This document shows, piece after piece, positions 14,649 through 18,927 of a stretch of DNA of 18,927 nucleotides; the stretch's first letter is position 1; each line of letters opens with the position of its first letter. A program made the translations under genes and the position numbers. The DNA is from an uncultured Christensenellaceae bacterium (GTDB taxonomy: Bacteria > Bacillota > Clostridia > Christensenellales > UBA3700). Location: the NCBI GenBank assembly GCA_902373595.1, contig CABKMX010000004.1, forward strand, positions 1 through 18,927. Direction: 5' to 3'. The notes beneath the pieces were generated by a model. It saw nothing but the letters and a program-made list of their open reading frames with translations, did not search any database and was not told the DNA's origin.

Positions 14649-15527
14649 ATGCAAAGAGTTAGGAAGGCGGTCATCCCCGCCGCCGGATTCGGTACGAGAT
14701 TTTTGCCGGCGACAAAGGCGCTCCCCAAAGAGATGCTCCCCATCGTCGACACCCCCACGCTGCAATACGTCGTCGAAGAGGCGGTCGCCAGCGGCGTCAC
14801 CGAGATCCTCATCATCTTGGGCAAAAACAAAAAGTGCATCGAGGACCACTTCGACATCGCCGTCGAGCTGGAACAGATCCTCGAAAGACAGGGCAAAAAA
14901 GACTATCTCAAAATGATCCGCGACATCGCCGACATGGCGCACATCCACTACGTCCGCCAAAAGGAGATGAACGGGTCGGGCAAGGCTGTGCTCGAAGCCG
15001 AGGCGTTCATCGCCGGCGAACCCTTTGCGGTCATGTTCGGCGACGACATCGTCTACAACCCCCAAAAACCCTGCCTTGCGCAATTGATCGACGCGTTCGA
15101 GAACACCGGCAAGTGCATCTTGGGCTGCCAGGAAGTCCCCGAGAAGGAGACCTTCAAATACGGCATCGTCAAGCCCGGCGCGGTCAAGGGCAGATATTCC
15201 GAGGTCAAACAGATTGTCGAAAAGCCGGCTCCCGGCACCGCCCCCTCGCGCCTCGCCAGCATCGGCAGATATGTGTTCACCGCCGACATCTTCGACCTCA
15301 TCAAACAGTCCAAACCCTCCAAGGGCGGCGAGGTCTACCTCACCGACGCGATCGAGATGCTGGCGGCTTCGACAGGCGTCTATGCCTACAACTTCGAGGG
15401 CAGACGCTACGACGTCGGCGACAAGCAGGGCTTCCTCGAGGCGACGATCGAGTATGCGCTGCGCGATGAAGTGCTCAAAGACGGGCTTGCCGACTATCTC
15501 AAGAAGCTGGTTCCCGCGCTTGATTGA
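14649..15527 (+). CDS. galU: UTP-glucose-1-phosphate uridylyltransferase
   Basis: GalU (GtaB) makes UDP-glucose from UTP and glucose-1-phosphate for surface polysaccharide, glycolipid and galactose metabolism. The 292-residue protein is of normal length and has the nucleotidyltransferase signature AAGFGTRFLPATKALPKEM (residues 11-29), the FGDDIVY metal site near 130, QIVEKPAPG near 185, and GRYVFTADIFDLI, followed by GGEVYLTDAIEML. ATG 14649 is chosen because GAGGAGAG (14636-14643) precedes it and the signature then begins at the usual distance; an upstream TTG at 14538 in frame lies ahead of the predicted promoter. No glycosyltransferase genes are nearby, so the UDP-glucose use is not evident. 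A hairpin terminator follows at 15537-15565. Confidence 0.96.
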   Translation: MQRVRKAVIPAAGFGTRFLPATKALPKEMLPIVDTPTLQYVVEEAVASGVTEILIILGKNKKCIEDHFDIAVELEQILERQGKKDYLKMIRDIADMAHIHYVRQKEMNGSGKAVLEAEAFIAGEPFAVMFGDDIVYNPQKPCLAQLIDAFENTGKCILGCQEVPEKETFKYGIVKPGAVKGRYSEVKQIVEKPAPGTAPSRLASIGRYVFTADIFDLIKQSKPSKGGEVYLTDAIEMLAASTGVYAYNFEGRRYDVGDKQGFLEATIEYALRDEVLKDGLADYLKKLVPALD

Positions 15528-15536
15528 CAAATTTGC

Positions 15537-15565
15537 AAAATTCGCGGCACATGTCGCGAATTTTT
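15537..15565 (+). terminator. Terminator between galU and the membrane protein gene
   Basis: AAAATTCGCG (15537-15546) and CGCGAATTTT (15555-15564) form a perfect 10-bp stem with an 8-base loop, continuing to a fifth T. The A and T tracts on the two sides mean it could act in both directions. Only 19 bases separate it from the next ATG. Confidence 0.8.
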
Positions 15566-15584
15566 GCGCTTTGAACGGGTGAAT

Positions 15585-16289
15585 ATGCAATTCGGCACAA
15601 AGAGACTCAAATTTCTGTATTTTGCGATCAAGCTCGCCGTCATCGCCGTCATCGGCGCGGCGATGAGCTATTGCGCGCACCTCGTCTTTTGGCGCATGCT
15701 GGGCGGACAAGCCTCGATCGGCGTGCTGTCCGCGTTCGTCGGCGGCGTCTGCGGAGCGGTGCTGCTCGCCGCGGCGGTGTTCGCGATCCTTTGGGGCGTC
15801 GAGCGCAAAAAGGACGTCCCCAAGCCGAGTATTGCCGAGGCGGAGGCGCTGTTTTGCGTCAAGACCTGCGTCCCTCTCGCCGCAGGGAGAGAGGTCGACG
15901 AGATTGCCAAAGAGGGCGACGCCGGCGGCGTATTGTGTCTGCAATCGACGTTGTTGATTGCGACCGCCGTCCAATTCCTCGCGCTGATCGTCAAGACGTC
16001 TTTGACCGCGACGACGTGGGTGTCGCTCGCTCTCGCGGCGCTGCTCGCAATCACGATCGTTGTCGGGCAGGCAAAGCGCGTCAAGCAACCGCCGCTCGAT
16101 GCCGACGCGCTCGTGCGCAAGCTCGCCGAGTACCGCGCGCTCAACCCCAAACCGCCCAAGGGCAAAAAGGGCGGCGACGGGCAGCCCGCACCCGATAAGC
16201 CGCGCGACACTTCGCGGCAACGCGGAGAAGAAGTCCCCTCGGACGAACCCCCGAGCGACGGCGATGAAGACCGCGAAAACAGCCTTTGA
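15585..16289 (+). CDS. Four-helix membrane protein with charged cytoplasmic tail, unknown function
   Basis: I do not recognise this 234-residue protein. It has four hydrophobic segments: about 11-36, 45-71, 119-138 and 144-162. Positive residues at the N-terminus (TKRLK), after helix 2 (ERKKDVPK) and after helix 4 (AKRVK) predict both termini and the 72-118 loop in the cytoplasm. Residues 165-234 form a hydrophilic tail rich in Pro, Lys, Asp and Glu, probably disordered. No enzyme motif is visible. The start at ATG 15585 has only a modest GGGTGA site; an in-frame ATG at 15564 falls inside the terminator stem. No promoter fits between the terminator and the start, so expression would depend on read-through from galU. 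It shares the galU strand; a role in cell-envelope polysaccharide is only a guess from position. Confidence 0.75.
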   Translation: MQFGTKRLKFLYFAIKLAVIAVIGAAMSYCAHLVFWRMLGGQASIGVLSAFVGGVCGAVLLAAAVFAILWGVERKKDVPKPSIAEAEALFCVKTCVPLAAGREVDEIAKEGDAGGVLCLQSTLLIATAVQFLALIVKTSLTATTWVSLALAALLAITIVVGQAKRVKQPPLDADALVRKLAEYRALNPKPPKGKKGGDGQPAPDKPRDTSRQRGEEVPSDEPPSDGDEDRENSL

Positions 16290-16308
16290 AATTAGCTTGA
16301 ATTTTTGC

Positions 16309-16337
16309 TTGACTAATAATATATTTGTGAGTATAAT
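16309..16337 (+). promoter_or_regulatory. rpmE promoter
   Basis: TTGACT (16309-16314, five of six) and TATAAT (16332-16337, perfect) with a 17-base spacer, giving a predicted start near 16344 and a leader of about 27 bases that holds the rpmE ribosome binding site. Confidence 0.88.
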
Positions 16338-16370
16338 GGTTGTTGCATAAATAAAGGAGAGGTGAACGAC

Positions 16371-16574
16371 ATGAAAGAGAGCATTCAGCCCCAATATCAC
16401 GACGTCGTCGTCCAGTGCAGCTGCGGAGCCAAATTCGTCTGCGGCACGACCAAGGATACCGACGTGATCAAAGTCGAAGTTTGCAACAAGTGCCATCCCT
16501 TCTATACCGGCAAGCAAAAGCTGGTGGATACGGGCGGCAGGGTCGATAAGTTCAAGAAGCGTTACGGCATGTGA
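16371..16574 (+). CDS. rpmE: 50S ribosomal protein L31 (zinc-binding type)
   Basis: A 67-residue protein of the large subunit. It has [19 protein letters not shown] at the N-terminus, the CSCG and [13 protein letters not shown] motifs providing zinc-binding cysteines, and the usual end [14 protein letters not shown]. Four cysteines mark the zinc-containing form rather than the cysteine-free paralog. ATG 16371 is preferred over the in-frame GTG at 16362 because AAGGAGAGGTG (16354-16364) gives proper spacing only to the ATG. Followed after six bases by a terminator, beyond which lie DUF1385, prmC and prfA, the standard clostridial order. Confidence 0.97.
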   Translation: MKESIQPQYHDVVVQCSCGAKFVCGTTKDTDVIKVEVCNKCHPFYTGKQKLVDTGGRVDKFKKRYGM

Positions 16575-16580
16575 GCTACG

Positions 16581-16614
16581 ATGGTGCAAGAGCTTATCTT
16601 GCACCATATTTTTT
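16581..16614 (+). terminator. Strong intrinsic terminator after rpmE
   Basis: ATGGTGCAAGA (16581-16591) and TCTTGCACCAT (16597-16607) are a perfect 11-bp stem with a 5-base loop, followed by A and six T residues (16609-16614). The AAGGAG ribosome binding site of the next gene (16615-16620) starts at the very next base. Confidence 0.93.
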
Positions 16615-16625
16615 AAGGAGACGCA

Positions 16626-17912
16626 ATGGCGAGAAAGAGATGTACTTCGATAGGCGGTCAAGCGGTCATCGAGGGCGTCATGATGCGCGGCACGCGCAGT
16701 ATGGCGACCGCAGTCCGCGACGAAAAGGGCAACATCGTCGTCGAAAGCAAGTATATCAAACCCACAAAGGACAAGAATTTTCTGTTCCGCACCCCGTTTT
16801 TGCGCGGGATCTTCAACTTCGTCGGGACGATGTTCATGGGCGTGGGTACGCTTTTGCGCTCGGGCGAAGTCTTTGACGGCGAAACCCAGCCGAGCAAGGT
16901 CGAAAAGTGGTTCGCCAAGACCTTCAAGGTCGACGTTTTCAGCGTGGTGATGGCGTTCGCGGTCGTCGTGGGCGTCGCGCTGTCGCTGCTTTTGTTTTAT
17001 TTTCTGCCCCAACTCGCGGTCACCGGCATCGCCGCCCTGTTCAAGATCGACACCGACGCCAACATAGGCGTTCAGATCGGCATGAACTTGCTCGAAGGCG
17101 CAATCCGTATGCTCATCTTCGTCGCATATATCGCCGCGACCGCGCTGATGAAGGACGTGCGCCGCACCTATATGTACCACGGCGCCGAGCACAAGACCAT
17201 CAGCTGCTATGAGCACGGGCTCGAATTGACCGTCGAGAATGCGCGCACGATGTCCACGATCCACGACCGCTGCGGCACGACGTTCATGTTTTTGACGATG
17301 GTCATCAGCGTGCTCGTGTTTTCGCTGACCGGCTGGTCCGATCAACTGTGGCTGCGCCTGCTGCTCAGGCTCGCGCTCATCCCCATTGTCGCCGGCATCA
17401 GCTACGAGGCGCTCAAATTCCTCGCCAAGTTCGACAACAAGTTCGTCCGCGTCATCAAGGCGCCCGGGCTTGCGCTCCAAAAATTGACCACTCGTCAGCC
17501 GAGCGACGATATGCTCGAAGTCGCAATCGCCGCGTTCAAGACGGTGCAGGCGATGGACGAGGACCCCAATTTGCCCGAACTGCGCTTTGACACCAAGCTG
17601 CTCGCGCACAAGGTGCAAAAGCAGGTCGTCGAAGCGTGCGGCGGAGACGAGGCAAAGGCGAAAGAGATCATGTGCGCGGTGCTCGCCGTCTCGCCCGAAG
17701 AGCTGGAGCACGTCAGCCACATCAAGCACTCCAAGGCGGAACTCATGCTCATGATCGCCAAGGGTGAAGCCGACCTTGAAGCGGAACGCGAAAAGGCGCT
17801 CGCCGCAAAGGCGGAAGAGGAGAGGCAGCTCGCCGCGTCCGAGACCGCCGAAGAGACGGAGCAGCCGCAAGACGAGTGCGACGAAAAGACGGACGGAGAA
17901 GAGGGCGAGTGA
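16626..17912 (+). CDS. DUF1385 (YqhQ-family) membrane protein with C-terminal extension
   Basis: A 428-residue membrane protein of uncharacterised function. The DUF1385 core (about 1-300) shows GGQAVIEGVMMRG near the N-terminus, a helix pair around 102-178, then the conserved MYHGAEHKTISCYEHG (about 182-197) with LTVENARTM and RCGTTFMF, and two further hydrophobic segments before TTRQPSDDMLEVAIAA. The His, Glu, His and Cys residues in this core look like a possible metal or active site; that is my inference. Usual family length is about 300, so residues about 305-428 are an addition: helical, then strongly acidic and Ala/Glu-rich, ending in TDGEEGE. The start at ATG 16626 has AAGGAG five bases ahead. 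No promoter lies between the rpmE terminator and the gene. Its stop overlaps the prmC start in GTGA. Confidence 0.92.
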   Translation: MARKRCTSIGGQAVIEGVMMRGTRSMATAVRDEKGNIVVESKYIKPTKDKNFLFRTPFLRGIFNFVGTMFMGVGTLLRSGEVFDGETQPSKVEKWFAKTFKVDVFSVVMAFAVVVGVALSLLLFYFLPQLAVTGIAALFKIDTDANIGVQIGMNLLEGAIRMLIFVAYIAATALMKDVRRTYMYHGAEHKTISCYEHGLELTVENARTMSTIHDRCGTTFMFLTMVISVLVFSLTGWSDQLWLRLLLRLALIPIVAGISYEALKFLAKFDNKFVRVIKAPGLALQKLTTRQPSDDMLEVAIAAFKTVQAMDEDPNLPELRFDTKLLAHKVQKQVVEACGGDEAKAKEIMCAVLAVSPEELEHVSHIKHSKAELMLMIAKGEADLEAEREKALAAKAEEERQLAASETAEETEQPQDECDEKTDGEEGE

Positions 17913-18727
17913 TTGCGCTCAAAGAGATCTTGAAACAAGTTGATTCGCTGCTCGCCGGCACAAACGCCGACGGCAGCGAACGCGAATGGATAGCCTGCGA
18001 GGCGCTCTGGATCAAGCGCGGAGCGCTGCCGCTCGTGCGCGAGGTGAGCGAGGAACAGGCGAAAAAGATGATAGACTACGCGCGTGAGCGCGCGACCGGC
18101 AGACCGCTGTGGCAAGTGTTCGGCTACGCCGAGTTTTGCGGCATGAGGATTGAGGTCGGCGAAGGGGTGCTCTGTCCGCGTCCCGAGACGGAAGAGCTCG
18201 TAGAGCGGGCGGCGGCGTATTGCTGCCCCGGGGTGAAGGCGCTTGATCTGTGCACCGGCAGCGGATGCATCGCGATCGCGCTTGCTAAGGCGGGCGCGGA
18301 TGTGACCGCGAGCGACATCTCCGAGCGCGCGCTCGAAATCGCGGCGCGCAACGCCGAGGCGAACGGCGCAAAAGTGCGCTTTTTGCTGTCCGACATTTGG
18401 GAGAACATAGACGGCAGATTTGACGTGATCGTCTCCAATCCGCCATATATCCCGACAGCGGAGATCGCGTCGCTCGACCGCGAGGTGCGAGACTTTGAGC
18501 CGCATTGCGCTTTGGACGGCGGAGAGGACGGCTTGAAATTCTATCGAGAGATAGCGAAGGGGCTCGCCGCTCACCTCGAAGAGGGCGGCATATTGCTCGT
18601 CGAGATGGGCGCGGAGCAGGGCGAAGCGCTTAAAGCGATATTCGCGCAGTTCGGCGAGGTGAAGATCGTCAAGGATATCGAGGGCAAAGACAGGATCGCG
18701 GCGGTGAGAATATGTGGGAAAAATTGA
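17909..18727 (+). CDS. prmC: Peptide chain release factor N5-glutamine methyltransferase
   Basis: PrmC methylates the glutamine of the GGQ motif in release factors RF1 and RF2, needed for efficient termination; its target RF1 is encoded next. The 272-residue protein has a helical N-terminal domain, VLCPRPETEELVE (RPETE 91-95), the SAM-binding LDLCTGSGCIAIAL (112-125), and the catalytic SNPPYIP with NPPY at 177-180. GTG 17909 overlaps the DUF1385 stop as GTGA, a classic coupled start, with GGAG and GAGG upstream. An ATG in frame at 17876 would add a short Arg-rich stretch that is only the acidic DUF1385 tail read in another frame, so it is rejected. It overlaps prfA by 16 bases. Confidence 0.95.
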   Translation: MIALKEILKQVDSLLAGTNADGSEREWIACEALWIKRGALPLVREVSEEQAKKMIDYARERATGRPLWQVFGYAEFCGMRIEVGEGVLCPRPETEELVERAAAYCCPGVKALDLCTGSGCIAIALAKAGADVTASDISERALEIAARNAEANGAKVRFLLSDIWENIDGRFDVIVSNPPYIPTAEIASLDREVRDFEPHCALDGGEDGLKFYREIAKGLAAHLEEGGILLVEMGAEQGEALKAIFAQFGEVKIVKDIEGKDRIAAVRICGKN

Positions 18728-18927
18728 AAAAACTCAAAGACAGGTTCGACGAATTGACCCGGCAGCTGTCCGATCCCGACGTGATCGCGGACACCGTCCG
18801 CTGGCAGAGCGTCGTCAAAGAGCGTTCGTCGCTCGAGAGCGCGGTCGCGCTTTACGACGAATGGCTCGAATGCGACAAGTCGGAGCGCGAGTGCCGCGAG
18901 ATCATCGATGACGGCTCTGACAAGGAG
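18712..18927 (+). CDS. prfA: Peptide chain release factor 1 (N-terminal part, runs off the window)
   Basis: RF1 recognises UAA and UAG stop codons and releases the peptide. Only 72 residues are visible. The start MWEKLKKLKDRFDELTRQL followed by SDPDVIAD corresponds to the conserved N-terminal helices of RF1 (LSDPEVISD in relatives), and the acidic helix that follows fits. The codon-recognition PxT loop and GGQ motif lie beyond the edge. RF2 has a similar N-terminus, but the position directly after prmC and the lack of a frameshift site favour RF1. The start lies inside the end of prmC, with GGTGA ahead. Confidence 0.9.
   Translation, partial: MWEKLKKLKDRFDELTRQLSDPDVIADTVRWQSVVKERSSLESAVALYDEWLECDKSERECREIIDDGSDKE

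Noticed and set aside
15524..15529. TTGACA overlapping the galU stop codon as a promoter for the membrane protein gene
   Set aside because: No -10 sequence resembling TATAAT occurs 16-19 bases downstream; that stretch is the terminator loop.
14613..17870. A 1085-codon open frame on the minus strand spanning galU, the membrane protein gene, rpmE and DUF1385
   Set aside because: All four plus-strand genes lie in the same frame (starts divisible by 3), and the organism rarely uses TTA, CTA or TCA codons, whose complements are stops in the register-matched antisense frame. The open frame is therefore a by-product. Its translation is His/Arg/Asp-rich with no recognisable domain.

Overview
This window is bacterial chromosome carrying a dense set of housekeeping genes. 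Gene content and order point to Bacillota, most likely an uncultured Clostridia lineage of fairly high GC. The evidence is the clostridial-style order rsmD-coaD / coiled-coil gene / ylbJ / tmcAL / pta-ackA / rpmF-plsX-rnc-smc-ftsY and rpmE / DUF1385 / prmC / prfA, the short single-domain Pta, and a sporulation-type membrane protein (YlbJ/SpoVV). No tRNA, rRNA, insertion sequence, phage gene or CRISPR array was seen. The genus is not determined; family names are assigned from remembered motifs, not from searches.

Layout. (1) 1-1359, plus strand: the 3' part of a fused RsmD-CoaD gene (rRNA methyltransferase joined in frame to the CoA-pathway enzyme phosphopantetheine adenylyltransferase), then a small coiled-coil protein. 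(2) 1360-3528, minus strand: tmcAL (tRNA-Met acetylation) followed by ylbJ. The ylbJ stop abuts the stop of the coiled-coil gene with no gap. (3) 3563-5883, plus: a consensus sigma-A promoter driving pta-ackA (acetyl-CoA to acetate, making ATP). (4) 5915-6254: rpmF (L32) with its own consensus promoter and a terminator. (5) 6255-13361: plsX-rnc-smc-ftsY-aldo/keto reductase, apparently one transcription unit for membrane lipid start-up, RNA processing, chromosome organisation and membrane protein targeting, ending in a terminator. (6) 13370-14512: bioY behind a biotin-repressor-like operator, with a promoter whose predicted start is the A of the ATG. Its protein carries a long C-terminal extension that resembles a cut-down biotin synthase. 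(7) 14571-16289: galU and a four-helix membrane protein of unknown function. (8) 16309-18927: rpmE, a terminator, then DUF1385-prmC-prfA (translation termination), which runs off the window.

Most of this is ordinary housekeeping. The parts worth a second look are the RsmD-CoaD fusion and its altered CoaD nucleotide loop; the bioY unit (operator, possible leaderless mRNA, BioB-like tail lacking the iron-sulfur cysteines); terminator hairpins that butt directly against the next gene's ribosome binding site; and the absence of DUF177 and acpP from a normally conserved cluster. I found no convincing wholly new multi-gene system.
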